From Larix kaempferi (Eukaryota; Streptophyta; Pinopsida; Pinales; Pinaceae), in assembly GCA_027924585.1 (NCBI GenBank), contig BSBM01000643.1:18214501-18278500 (forward strand): 64,000 bases of DNA, written 5' to 3'. Below, one piece after another: positions 35,001-44,929 of this stretch. The position numbers and the translations under genes are program-made. The stretch's first letter is position 1; every line of letters begins with the position of its first letter. The notes below the pieces were generated by a model. That model ran no database searches. It had not been told where the DNA came from and saw only the letters and a program-made list of their open reading frames with translations.

Positions 35001-35620
35001 GGAACCAATCTTCCGCAAGTATAAGAGGACATGCATCATTCGCTTTTAATCACAACATAACCCAGAGATCGACATAATCATCATTCGCACCATTATCGCA
35101 TAATAATAAGATCTACGCAGTAATAGATTATAGAAACATATCTAACCGATCTGAGATACATATCATAACTGCAACATTGCAGATTCATTCATAAAACACA
35201 ATTAACCATACTGCGATAACACACATTCAATCCTACTACGATAACACACATTCAATCATACTGCAACAAAATACATAAGAGACAAAACTATATACCAAAT
35301 GTTCCTTCTCATTAATCATCAGCCTGCCTTGCATCACATAAACAATAGGGATACACATCCGTAGAACCAATTGCTCAAAGACAAAGATTGAAGATGCCCG
35401 AAGGCTTACAATGCTACTCTTATTTATAGGCTCACTTGGCTATTACAAACTTGGTCCACTTCGCAAAGTGACCCATTAAATTAACTAACTAATTAAATAA
35501 TGACTCCACATTATCCGCTTTGTCCTCTTTACTTCCTCTTTATCCGCTTTGTTTCGCTCCGCGACTGGTCCTTTACCATTGTCACTGTTTGTACCAAAAA
35601 TTCCACAACTTAGCCCCGTG
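35001..35620 (-). repeat. G1 5' LTR region (inner part)
   Basis: Non-coding minus-strand block with a TATA box, TATAAATA, at 35421-35428 and AAAGCGGATAA-type repeats upstream. Near 35195-35265 the phrase ttgaatgtgtgttatcg is duplicated. Position before gag and promoter signs fit a 5' LTR and leader; the exact end and primer site are not clear. LINE2 is inserted at its left-strand start side, and a few bases of the same block (to about 43053) continue beyond LINE2. Confidence 0.55.
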
Positions 35621-35632
35621 CCAACAAACTTC

Positions 35633-36243
35633 TTTTTTTTTCCTTGGAAAAAGTCGTAATTTTATTTCATTAATGAACAAAATTACATTCTGCACATGTA
35701 ATAGAATCTTAGAGATCCCTACATTGTCAACATATACTGTCCATATGACCAAACAGTCCACCAATATCCGGGAACATATGACAGTCAGAGATGACTGTCT
35801 ATTGTCCCTTAACTTAATATCCAGATCTGAAAGTAGTCACTCAGCAGAAATAGTTCTCCCTCGATACAGTCCAATGTATCTATGTTAATACAGCTCGATA
35901 CAGTCCACCCTGTTCTGTGTAATGTATCCAATCAGCAGATTTTATATAGCCAATAGGCAGCAAATCGCTCTCACAAAGAAGTCAATCAACAGAAATATTT
36001 CTGTCCATATAGCTCGATACAGTCCTATCTATTAATGTATGTCCAATAAATGCATCCAATACAGCTCGCTCAGCTGATACAGTCCACATATACTGTCTCA
36101 AAAAGTATCCAATCAGCAGATATTTAAGTTCTCCATACAGCCGATAAATAGCTGGTCTAATTCTCCATACAGCCGATAACTAGCTGGTTAAATTCTCCAA
36201 TCAGCCGATAATTAAATTCTCCATACAGTATTAAAATGTTGGT
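35633..36243 (-). other. LINE2 3' UTR and A tail
   Basis: The A tail is nine As (35633-35641 as Ts on +). Between 35860 and 36235 the UTR is built from short degenerate repeats, GATACAGTCC- and CAGCCGATA-containing words repeating every 30-100 bp (given on +). In LINEs this part is recognised by the RT for priming; the repeats may take part, which is inference. Confidence 0.75.
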
Positions 36244-39200
36244 CTAATTCTCCATATGGTCCACAATTTCCCCAAAGAAAGGCCTGTGTATATAGCTGTA
36301 GATGCCTTCTGTTGAATGAATCGTGATCCTCCATGTGCCAAAAATCAAAGATTGAGCTTCTTTAGATAGCAGGTCAGCCGTCCCATTTCGTTCCCTGTAG
36401 ACATGTGTGAATGTAATGCAATTAAAAGCCTGTTTTAACCGTAATACCTCCTCCAATATTGGTAAGAGTGTCATCACATGACATTGTGTACGCTCCTTTG
36501 CCCATTCAATAATAATTAGCGAGTCTCCAAAAATCTGGAGTGTTAAACATCCTTGTTCAAGTGCGAAAAGCATCAGTAGCTTAAGTGACATAAGTTCAGC
36601 GTAGTTATTTGAACCACTCCCCAAACCAGCCATTATATGAAAATAATGGGACTCTGATTTGTGTAGAACACCACCTCCACCACACACTGATTGTTGGTTA
36701 ATAGATGAGCCATCAAAATAAGCCCACGGCATGGATTTATCTATGAATTCCATGATCACAGGTCTGATGCTAATCGCTTTTATGGATGACTTGTAGTGTA
36801 GAATAACAGCCACCGCTTGTGCCACAACCTGCTCCAAAGGGACCCGACAATCCTGAAATATGATCTTGTTTCGAGTGATCCATATGCCCCAGGCGAGAAT
36901 ACAGGGGACAGCCCGAAACGTTGGATGCTTGAGAGATGTCCACCACTGTTGAAAGGCGTCAGGAAAGTCCACTCCCCACCAACTCACATTGAGCGCTAGA
37001 TGTTTGCAAGTGGCAGCCCATACAGCTTGAGTAAAACTACAGTGAACAAATATATGTGAATTTGTCTCTTCCGCTTCCCTACAAAGAGGACAGAACCCCG
37101 GCCCTTGAGTGAATCGCTTCTGCAGAATGTCCCATGTCGGTGCCTTATTTTCCAATATAGCCCAAGAGAGTAGTTTTGCTTTCCCCGGGCACTTTAGTGT
37201 CCACAGATGTTTCCACCACCACACCAAATCCCTGTTATGTATATTCACATTCAGCTGAATATATCCATGTTTAGGGGTGTATTTACCAGATGGATGGTGT
37301 TCCCAGATTAGTTCATCAATCCGATTTGTAAGGCGAATATTAGTGTATCTTAAATTCCGAATATAATTCTCCCAAGCTCCAAGCAAGTCATCTGGAATCT
37401 CAAGATGCTGTGCAGAGATCCACCCCTGTTGCCATAGAGTGGATGATCCCGGTTGTTCAATATCAGCCAGAAAGTGACAACCTCTAGCTGCCAGAAAATT
37501 CCTTAAGGCCGCCGGTAGGATATGTCCACCGCTACAGCCTACCCAGGGATCCAGTCCAATACGAGTGTATCTCCCGTTGCCGATTCTCCATACTAAGCCA
37601 GACCCAATCAGATGAAAATGTTGCACCACCGCTTTCCAGACCAAAGAGCAATTTGCCCGCGTCTTATTGCCCTGCCGAATCCATTCGAGAAGAGTTAATG
37701 GAGCAATATATTTATGGTACACCACTCTAGTCCAGAGACTCTGAGTTTGTATTATTCGCCATGCCACCTTTGCCCCCAAGGCTTTAGCAAAAAGGAAAAT
37801 ATTCTTTAGGCCCCATCCTCCCAGTGCTTTGGGGACCGCGATCTTATCCCATCTGACCCACACCAAAGCACGGTTATCACCCTTACCATTCCAAAGAAAG
37901 GCAAAACACAACCATCGGATCAGCTCCAAGACTCCTTTGGGAATCCAAGCGAGTGACATCCAATACACAGGAATCGCTTCCAAAACTGATTTAACCAAAA
38001 CCAGCCTCCCTGCCCTCGAAAGCCATTTGTGACTCCATCCACGAAGTCTCAGTTCTAGTTTAGCAATGAGCCAGTGCCAGTCTGCTTTCAAATATGCATT
38101 CGGTTTTAAGTGAAAGCCAAGGTACTTTAAACCAGCATCAAAATCAAAAGTCCTGTAGGGTAGTCTCATAGCCAATCTGTGAATCTCCATCTCGTTTAGA
38201 TGAGAGCATGTGATCGTTGATTTATCAATGTTAACTAGCATACCCGCTGCCTCTTGCAGCAAAATGAGACCTTCAGCTACCTTGTCGATATCCTGTCTCG
38301 ATCCATCACAAAATATCAGGATGTCATCAACGAAAAGGAGATGTGTAATATACAAAACCTGTGAGATGGAAATGCCACGAAAAGAACCTTCAGCTTTTGC
38401 TTTCAAAATAAATCGACTGAGTCCTTCAGCTACAAGGAGAAATAATAGCGGTGACAATGGGCATCCTTGTCGTAGGCCCCTGCCAGCGTGAAAGAATGGA
38501 CTCGCTGAACCATTTATCAGAACAACAAAGCTCACCGTGGAGATGAAGGCCATAATCCATCGTATAAATTCATAGCAGAAGCCCAGGTGTGTTAAAAGCA
38601 ACCGGATATAGAGCCAGCTAACCCGATCAAATGCTTTGGAGAGATCAATTTTGATCACAGCACCCTTCTGCTTCTGCACCTTCATAGTGTGTATTCCTTC
38701 CTGAGCAACTCCAATGGCCTCGTGAATTTGCCGGCCTTCCAAGAACCCAAACTGTTCACTAGAAATATTCTGAGACAGGATAATCTTGAGTCTCCTCGCC
38801 ATAACCTTTGAAATAATCTTATAGATGCAGTTGCAGAGAGAAATAGGTCTGAATGCATCAAAGCTTTCAGGCTTGTCCGTTTTGGGTATGAGAGCTAAAA
38901 AGGTCGAATTGAAGGGTCCATGAACAAATCCAGCCTTTCTAGATTCTTCCACCACGTTCAAAAGTTCTTCCCCGAACAAATCAAAGAAACCCAAGAAAAA
39001 TTCTATAGGCCACCCATCGGGCCCCGGACTCTTATCTTTCTGGAAGGAGTGCATAACCTGCGAAAGCTCATCCGGCAACACCTCTGCCATTAACATAATG
39101 TTCTCCTCCTCTCCCACAAAACGAGGGAAGAGCTGAGCCATTCGAATTACCTCAGCAATAGAGGCCCCAGGTTGTGCTGTGAATAATTCTCCAAAGTGTC

Positions 39201-40410
39201 GTACTCCCATATCAGCCAAGCCATCAAAGCTAGAAATCTGTTCCCCTTCAGAAGAGGATAGTTCCCAGATAGAGTTTGTATCTTTTCTCCCCTTTGCATA
39301 GGCTTGAAAAAATTTTGTGTTCTCGTCCCCACACTGTAGCCAGAGCGCCCTGCTCTTCATTCTCCACATCTCTTCTCTATCAGACAGAATCACATTTCTG
39401 CAGCATTCCCACTCCAACAGCTCACCTTTCTGCACTTCATCCAGATAACCCAAGCCCCTGCAGTGAAGTAGTCGATCGATATTCATCTCAGCATCCCTCA
39501 GCTTTTGTTCATCTTTCCCTCTTTTTTCAGAGGCCCAACGAATGGTGACCTCTTTAATTCGCTTGAGATTGTGTTGAAAGTGTTCTCCCGCATGCATCAG
39601 AGATTCCTGTGGTCGATGAACCCACTGATCCTGTATCAATTTGAGAAAATCCTCCTCCTTCAACCAGCTAGGATTGAATTTGAATGGGCTGGGGGGTTTT
39701 TCTCTACCTCCTCGTAATTCCAGCAGGATTGGGCAGTGGTATGAAACCCCCCCTGTACCAACCCATTGCTTGACCACATCAACTACCATAGCCAACACAT
39801 CAGTTACCAGAAACCTATCCAGCCTCTTAGCCACCCGTTGATCCCCTGTTCTCTTATTCCTCCATGTAGGGGTAATCTTGGTAGGTTGTATGTCAAGGAG
39901 GTCCTGCCTTGCAAAGGCTTGTATGAAATAATTTGCAAGTGGATCCGAAGCAGCCCGAGGCCCCCAAACTTCAGAAGTCCCCAGTGTAAGGTTGAGATCC
40001 CCACCCAATATCACTTCCCTTCCAGCAAAGATGTCCATACTAAACAAAGAGTCCCAGAATCCAACCCTATTTAGATAGGGCCCATAGATATTGAGGACTG
40101 TGATCCTCCTCCCCATCGATGCATCCCAAAATTCCAATCCAATACCAGAGGGAATGCCCCAAGAGCAATCATATCTGCAGCTTTTCATCTTCCACCCTGT
40201 GGCCAGCCCTCCAGAGCGTCCACGAGCATCCACACCAACAAACTTCCAACCAGGTAGCAATAGTTCCAATGCCCTAACAACCTCCTCACTGCCACCCAAA
40301 GTTTCTTGTAACAGTATGACATCCGGTTGATTTAAATCCACCAACCTCCGAAGTGACGATTTTTTAATGGGACTCGCCAACCCACGACAGTTGAAAGACA
40401 ATAGATTCAT
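36244..40410 (-). CDS. LINE2 ORF2: endonuclease, RT, zinc domain, RNase H
   Basis: 1388 codons, open. Endonuclease at about 1-230: LSFNCRG, VILLQET (Glu), LNIYGPY, ILGGDLNLTL, then SYH at 223-225 where the family has SDH, so a catalytic Asp is replaced by Tyr224. RT at about 490-760: LALIPKTDKPESF, RPISLCN, SEQFGFLEGRQ, IKIDLSKAFDRV, GLRQGCPLSPLLF, LFVDDILIFC (FVDD at about 692). A zf-RVT zinc domain (FCPLCREAEETNSHIFVHC) near 1107 and a plant-type RNase H from about 1229 with its acidic residues (YFDGSS, NYAELMS, FGDSLI, NGTADLLS) follow. It nicks DNA, copies RNA and removes the RNA strand. The ATG overlaps the ORF1 stop. Confidence 0.95.
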   Translation of the reverse strand: MNLLSFNCRGLASPIKKSSLRRLVDLNQPDVILLQETLGGSEEVVRALELLLPGWKFVGVDARGRSGGLATGWKMKSCRYDCSWGIPSGIGLEFWDASMGRRITVLNIYGPYLNRVGFWDSLFSMDIFAGREVILGGDLNLTLGTSEVWGPRAASDPLANYFIQAFARQDLLDIQPTKITPTWRNKRTGDQRVAKRLDRFLVTDVLAMVVDVVKQWVGTGGVSYHCPILLELRGGREKPPSPFKFNPSWLKEEDFLKLIQDQWVHRPQESLMHAGEHFQHNLKRIKEVTIRWASEKRGKDEQKLRDAEMNIDRLLHCRGLGYLDEVQKGELLEWECCRNVILSDREEMWRMKSRALWLQCGDENTKFFQAYAKGRKDTNSIWELSSSEGEQISSFDGLADMGVRHFGELFTAQPGASIAEVIRMAQLFPRFVGEEENIMLMAEVLPDELSQVMHSFQKDKSPGPDGWPIEFFLGFFDLFGEELLNVVEESRKAGFVHGPFNSTFLALIPKTDKPESFDAFRPISLCNCIYKIISKVMARRLKIILSQNISSEQFGFLEGRQIHEAIGVAQEGIHTMKVQKQKGAVIKIDLSKAFDRVSWLYIRLLLTHLGFCYEFIRWIMAFISTVSFVVLINGSASPFFHAGRGLRQGCPLSPLLFLLVAEGLSRFILKAKAEGSFRGISISQVLYITHLLFVDDILIFCDGSRQDIDKVAEGLILLQEAAGMLVNIDKSTITCSHLNEMEIHRLAMRLPYRTFDFDAGLKYLGFHLKPNAYLKADWHWLIAKLELRLRGWSHKWLSRAGRLVLVKSVLEAIPVYWMSLAWIPKGVLELIRWLCFAFLWNGKGDNRALVWVRWDKIAVPKALGGWGLKNIFLFAKALGAKVAWRIIQTQSLWTRVVYHKYIAPLTLLEWIRQGNKTRANCSLVWKAVVQHFHLIGSGLVWRIGNGRYTRIGLDPWVGCSGGHILPAALRNFLAARGCHFLADIEQPGSSTLWQQGWISAQHLEIPDDLLGAWENYIRNLRYTNIRLTNRIDELIWEHHPSGKYTPKHGYIQLNVNIHNRDLVWWWKHLWTLKCPGKAKLLSWAILENKAPTWDILQKRFTQGPGFCPLCREAEETNSHIFVHCSFTQAVWAATCKHLALNVSWWGVDFPDAFQQWWTSLKHPTFRAVPCILAWGIWITRNKIIFQDCRVPLEQVVAQAVAVILHYKSSIKAISIRPVIMEFIDKSMPWAYFDGSSINQQSVCGGGGVLHKSESHYFHIMAGLGSGSNNYAELMSLKLLMLFALEQGCLTLQIFGDSLIIIEWAKERTQCHVMTLLPILEEVLRLKQAFNCITFTHVYRERNGTADLLSKEAQSLIFGTWRITIHSTEGIYSYIHRPFFGEIVDHMEN

Positions 40411-42296
40411 ATGAAACCCCCTTCCTGGGTTTTCGCTGCTCTAAGTGCCCATTCGATAGAGGATTGTGTACCCATAACAAGATCAACTTTTGCCCGCTCT
40501 TGAGCTATTGACAAATGAGATTTTCGGCCCCGCCCTTTCCCCCCAACACTAACAGCCATTTCAGCAAGTCCCTTACCCCCCGAGCCATCAGCAGTGATCA
40601 TCCTGTTTCGGAGAGCATATCGGATACTACGTCCAGTGCTGGGAGAGTGTTTAGCAGAAACAATGGACGGTGTGTATACACTATCCGGAACAGTACAAGG
40701 AGCAACATGACAAATAGCAGATCGAACCGGAGAAGTTGTCCCAAGACAATCCTCCCCCAAAACAATAGGGTCATTAATTAAAGAAACAGCAGAGGTTAAA
40801 TGAAACAAACCCAAGTTGTTCGAAGATGAGCCCCGACGGATAGTTAACTGCTCCTGGAGCTTCCTGGAGGCTGCCCGCGTCAATGGTGTCGTGGTACCCA
40901 TATTTGCCCCTGCTTCATCGGTTTCCATATTCCCAGGAACATCCAACCCATTGTTCACCATTGTTGCTGAATGTTCCTTGGATCCCGGCTGCCCACTCAA
41001 TGCATCGGGTACCACCGGAGATTCTGCCCAATTGCCAAGTGGAGGCTCGATAGTATCATCTCCCATCGCCGATGTGTGCACCACCTTCTCTGTGCAATCA
41101 GCAGCTGCTGCCATAACCTTCGGTCTGCTACCCCTAAATGAAAATGGGCAACAGGCAACCAAGTGTCCAAAAGTGTGACAGCGGTGGCACCTAAACGGCA
41201 CACCCACATAGTCCAGTATTTGAACGAATGCCCCATCCTTCGTTTGTACATTGATCTCAGCTGTTAATCCCAGTCGAAGATCGATGTTAACCAGAATCTT
41301 TGCCACTGTGTAAATTCCTGTTTCAATATGGGAATAATCAGAGCATACATAGTCTCCAAGGTAGTTCCCAATCGCTGCAAACCGTGTTTCATTCCATAGG
41401 TGCATGGGAAACCCAGGAAGCTTCACCCATAACGGTTCTTTGTCAATTTTCTCCTGTTTGGAATCGAAGAAAGGAGACCAACGTTTCAGGATAATAGGTA
41501 CGCCCAACATTGACCAATGTCGGCGTAAGACAGCATCAACCTCCCCAATATTCGACAGGATAAAGGAGAACCATCCTTTCGTTAAAACCCGAACAATAGG
41601 TGCAGTAGCCACGATATCTTTCCACTGCTCGGCTGCCCATCGCTGGAGAGAACCTTGTCCAAGTCTTTTACCACGGACATGTCCAACCACTGCAATTTTT
41701 GAGAAATCTTCAGCCTCCTCAATCGATATATCCACGCCCAGCACAAGCTTATCCTTCCGCTTCCGTTCCTTGACCTTGTTAGCAGTGTTTTTGTGTAATT
41801 CTGCCTTCGTAGAAATCCCTACACGAGGAGCTAGCATGGATGCATCTCCACCACCAGTAACTCCCGCTATGTGTCCACTGGAAGAGGAACCCAATCCTCC
41901 CCTACCCTGTCCCCTGTCATCAGAATCACCAGATTCCACAGACCTAGCCAAATCCCCAGCTGATAACACACCACCACCCAGGTCCTTCCTCCGTCTTCCA
42001 CTTCTAGTCATTGTATCAATCCCCTCCACACCTAATGTATCCGAGCAGGTTGGGAAGTTTGTGAAATTCCCCAATCGTGGTTGTAGTGTCCGTCCTAACA
42101 GGTCCGCCAAGTCAGGCCGTTCATCCGCTGGCCCAGGAAAGAACCCTGTCCCCCTGCCAGTCAAGAGTGATCCTGCCCTCGACCCAGAAGCCGCAGCAGT
42201 GATTGTTCCAAGATCGAAAATCCCTCTGGCACATTCTCCATCCGAGGTGTAGTCCACCTCCTGCTCATAACTGCTTACCATATCGCCCCAGATCAA
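40407..42296 (-). CDS. LINE2 ORF1: DUF4283/zinc-knuckle RNA-binding protein
   Basis: 629 codons, open; first Met at 42296 with another in frame at 42281. Residues about 200-330 form a DUF4283-like domain (LTKGWFSFILSN, WVKLPGFPMHLWN, AIGNYLGDYV, ILVNIDLRLGL), ending in the knuckle CHRCHTFGHLVACC. The N-terminal 190 residues are Gly/Ser-rich and the C-terminal half is low in structure, with an RKSHLS-type basic end. It would coat LINE RNA and enter the nucleus with ORF2. Its TGA shares four bases, ATGA, with the ORF2 start, suggesting stop-restart translation of ORF2. Confidence 0.92.
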   Translation of the reverse strand: MIWGDMVSSYEQEVDYTSDGECARGIFDLGTITAAASGSRAGSLLTGRGTGFFPGPADERPDLADLLGRTLQPRLGNFTNFPTCSDTLGVEGIDTMTRSGRRRKDLGGGVLSAGDLARSVESGDSDDRGQGRGGLGSSSSGHIAGVTGGGDASMLAPRVGISTKAELHKNTANKVKERKRKDKLVLGVDISIEEAEDFSKIAVVGHVRGKRLGQGSLQRWAAEQWKDIVATAPIVRVLTKGWFSFILSNIGEVDAVLRRHWSMLGVPIILKRWSPFFDSKQEKIDKEPLWVKLPGFPMHLWNETRFAAIGNYLGDYVCSDYSHIETGIYTVAKILVNIDLRLGLTAEINVQTKDGAFVQILDYVGVPFRCHRCHTFGHLVACCPFSFRGSRPKVMAAAADCTEKVVHTSAMGDDTIEPPLGNWAESPVVPDALSGQPGSKEHSATMVNNGLDVPGNMETDEAGANMGTTTPLTRAASRKLQEQLTIRRGSSSNNLGLFHLTSAVSLINDPIVLGEDCLGTTSPVRSAICHVAPCTVPDSVYTPSIVSAKHSPSTGRSIRYALRNRMITADGSGGKGLAEMAVSVGGKGRGRKSHLSIAQERAKVDLVMGTQSSIEWALRAAKTQEGGFI

Positions 42297-43019
42297 CAGG
42301 GCAGACAGAATAGAATCCCCAGAGCCCTATCCCCAACCCAATCAGCACCGGATCGGCCTCAGCAAGGTTTCTCCCTCTGCTATCCCCGTCAGTATTCCAT
42401 CCAGCTCCAAATATCAGTCAATGATCAGCAATGCCAGCGGATTGTATGCCCAGGTCTTCAGAAAGGAACCCTGTAAGTCATTCTGCACGTTCTCCACACT
42501 CATATCCTGTAAATCGATCAGCTACCGTAATCTTGGAGCTCGCCTTTCATCTGTCCAGTGTCTGGGCGATAATGAAGGAGATCGGCTGGCCTACGCAGTA
42601 TCTTGGCTCTTTATTTCACCACAGCATCTGCCTGATTCCAGCGCACTCAGGATCCCTCCAATAGCATTGCCAACATACTCCTTCGATACGCATTCTTGGA
42701 GCCCATTTCTCATCCTCGATCCAGTGGAGTGTCCCCATCCAATCTTCAGCTATCCCAAAAGAAGTTCCAAATATCTATTCCTGCACCAATAATACTATGG
42801 ATCTCAGAAGTCCTGCTCTTCAACTGTTGAATCAATGATACCTCCCGCGCACCCACTCCTCAAGAGCTCCAAAAAAAACCTAGAGATCAGTTTCAGAGGA
42901 TCACGTCTCTCCAGCTCAAAGTTCCTGCACTGTAACCCTTCTCGGCCACTCTCAGCTCAGAATCAATTCTTGGAGCGATTTTTCAAACCTCCACTAGGTT
43001 CCATGTTCCGACATGTCCA
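42297..43019 (-). promoter_or_regulatory. LINE2 5' UTR / internal promoter region
   Basis: 723 bp between the 13-bp duplication and ORF1, without long frames. Because the element is complete at this end, the internal promoter should be here. I see no TATA box; it contains several CTGGAG and GATCC words and is less AT-rich than its surroundings. Confidence 0.7.
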
Positions 43020-43062
43020 CCAACAAACTTCTATAGAATGTAGTCACTATCATTAATTAACC

Positions 43063-43420
43063 TCAAGTGCCTAAAATAACCCATACATACCATAACCTAT
43101 AACCCCTATTACCCTCACTACTAACCATTATAACCCCAAATTGATAACCCTTATAACCACTAAATCTTATAACTCATAATCCCAAATCCCAAATCCCCAA
43201 CCCATGACTTATATAACCATTAACCTACATTCTAAATCCTTACTCCCAAGCCCTTACCACTATAAACTATAGTTAATGACTATGATAACCCATAATCCTT
43301 AACCCTTATAACCCAATAAACCCAATCTCATGACCCTTATAACCCTTATCCCCATAATGCCTAACCCTTGTCACCCTTGATAAATAATAATAATTTTAAT
43401 ACCTAACATCTATAACACTC
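43063..43420. repeat. Telomere-like degenerate AACCCTTAT tract
   Basis: On the + strand about 350 bp of A/C/T-rich text dominated by TAACCCTTATAACC, CCCAAATCCC and AACCCTAAC-like words, with almost no G. It resembles, but does not match, the plant telomere unit CCCTAAA. It lies between the G1 edge and unrecognised DNA. Confidence 0.6.
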
Positions 43421-43784
43421 AATACCTAACTCATTAAAAAAAATTGTGAAAATTATGGACAATAACTACTATATCCCTTATCCCTTGAAAATACTAACCA
43501 CTAGAAAAATGTCTTACAAACGACGCTTGAGAGACACCTACGCAAAATTCTGACTAGGGTATTGACATTTAATCAAACTTCGATACCACAATTTGAACGT
43601 TGATTAGGTGTTGCTTAACCGACATTTGCAAGACATTTTTCTTGTATTTCAATATGACCACTTTAAATACCCCATCAATAATTGCATTTATGTTTAATTT
43701 ATGATGGTTTGAAGATTTAGATTTTTTCTCTAATGTTTTCTCTGGCATGTGCATATTCAATTCATGTTAAAATCGATCGTACAA
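43421..43784. other. Stretch without recognised genes
   Basis: AT-rich, no motif recognised. It lies between the telomere-like tract and the GAT tract. Confidence 0.45.
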
Positions 43785-44183
43785 TGACGATGATGATGAT
43801 GATGATGACAAAGATGATGATGTTGATGTTGATGATGACATCGATGTCAAAGGTGATGATGTTGATGACGACGATGACGATGAGAATGTGATGGTGATGA
43901 TGACGACGACGACGACGATAATGATGTTGTTGATGTCGATGAAAAATTTGTTGAAAACGATGATGATGTTGATGATGAAGATGATGACGATGACTATGAT
44001 GATGATGATGGTGATGGTGATGATGATGATGATGATGATGACGACAAAGATGATGGTGATGATGATGATGACATTGGAAATGATGATGATGATGACGATG
44101 ACGACGATGACGACGATGATGACGATGACGATGATTGATGGAAACAATGATGATGATGATGAATATGTTGATGATGACGATAT
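43785..44183. repeat. GAT/GAC trinucleotide tract, ~400 bp
   Basis: Nearly continuous GAT and GAC triplets with occasional GGT, GTT and AAA. On the minus strand this reads ATC/GTC and yields Ile-, His- or Ser-rich frames depending on phase. It begins where the LINE3 ORF2 homology stops, so it may have grown from a short ATC run in that LINE. Confidence 0.9.
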
Positions 44184-44277
44184 TCCACACTAGCTCATCC
44201 AATTCAGGCTGGAGCCTAATGAGGGATCAATGCAGGAAGATGATATAATTTTCCCACTCTTGAGCCAAAGCATTTGA
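44184..44277 (-). pseudogene. LINE3 ORF2 fragment, left part
   Basis: On the minus strand the bases read on from the right part after C4 is removed: QTMGLSNA continues as LAQEWENYI, then PELDELVW. LINE2 has GAWENYIRNL and RIDELIWEHH at the same place in ORF2. After LVW the sequence dissolves into the GAT tract. Confidence 0.75.
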
Positions 44278-44856
44278 TGCTAGAATATTGAGAATATGAG
44301 TAAATCATACAACAATACAAAACATGCATAGCATGAACTATTCTAGCCTTCTATCTAACCAAACAACAAAGAACATGAATAAAAATGGATATAAGAGAAT
44401 AGACAAGAGAACACCAACTATATGTGGTAAAACCCCAAATGAAGAAACATCTATGGGAAGGGAAAAATCTTCTTATTCCTCAAAATATCTCGAACATTAC
44501 AACTTGATCTCCACTCCATATATGCTATCCTAGAGTATTACAAATATGCACAATGATATAATGCTTTTCAACATGATTTGATGTGTTTGCGCAAAGGATC
44601 CCCCTCACCTCTATTATATACTGAGAGGTATAGAAGAATAACATCCCTCTTTTACATGTGGGATCAATGATTTTCCACCTCTTTATATAATGAATGGTAA
44701 AATGAGTATTTTTCTCCATTATAAAGTGGGATAACTCAATATTATAATATTAAGACTTATTTTGTTTGATTTTGCCTTCCAATACTAGTTATGACATCTT
44801 ACAACATCAAATAGACATCAATACATATGTAATTATTTAAATTACACAATCCAACA
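44278..44856 (-). repeat. C4 3' LTR
   Basis: 579 bp. On the minus strand it opens TGTTGGATTG at 44856 and ends ATTCTAGCA at 44278. Confidence 0.93.
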
Positions 44857-44865
44857 CTCCCCCTT
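44857..44865 (-). other. C4 polypurine tract
   Basis: AAGGGGGAG on the minus strand against the TG of the LTR. Confidence 0.88.
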
Positions 44866-44929
44866 AATGGTGAATGGAAGAACAACACATAGAAGGAGGA
44901 AGATGTCATTACATCAACTATCCCCCTTG

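Larger units (their letters stand above)
31516..35620 (-). mobile_element. Gypsy element G1, gag-protease part and 5' LTR region
   Basis: A Ty3/gypsy element on the minus strand. From right to left: LTR-like sequence with a TATA box, a leader, a capsid gene with three zinc knuckles, and a protease. It continues beyond C5 at 23777-24227 and, across LINE2, past 43033. RT, RNase H and integrase are not in the window. Composition of the gag (GTEDPEQYWFLCEAVWTV, DVKLPLFQC) resembles gypsy families I associate with conifers; this is recall, not a search. Frames are broken throughout. Confidence 0.8.
35633..43019 (-). mobile_element. Full-length LINE2 with 13-bp target duplication
   Basis: A complete L1-type LINE on the minus strand: 5' UTR, ORF1 (629 codons), ORF2 (1388 codons), 3' UTR and a short A tail. 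It is flanked by the perfect 13-bp direct repeat ccaacaaacttct at 35621-35633 and 43020-43032. About 7.4 kb. Both frames are open, which suggests a young copy. It lies in the LTR-like region of gypsy G1. One endonuclease residue is altered (see ORF2). Confidence 0.96.

Noticed and set aside
41404-42252. 282-codon frame on the + strand
   Set aside because: It is antisense to the well-supported LINE2 ORF1 and has the Pro/Ser bias expected of such a shadow.
43762-44202. Long His-, Ile-, Ser-, Met- or Asp-rich open frames
   Set aside because: They are readings of the GAT/GAC tract in different frames, with no conserved domain. Only the first few residues belong to LINE3.
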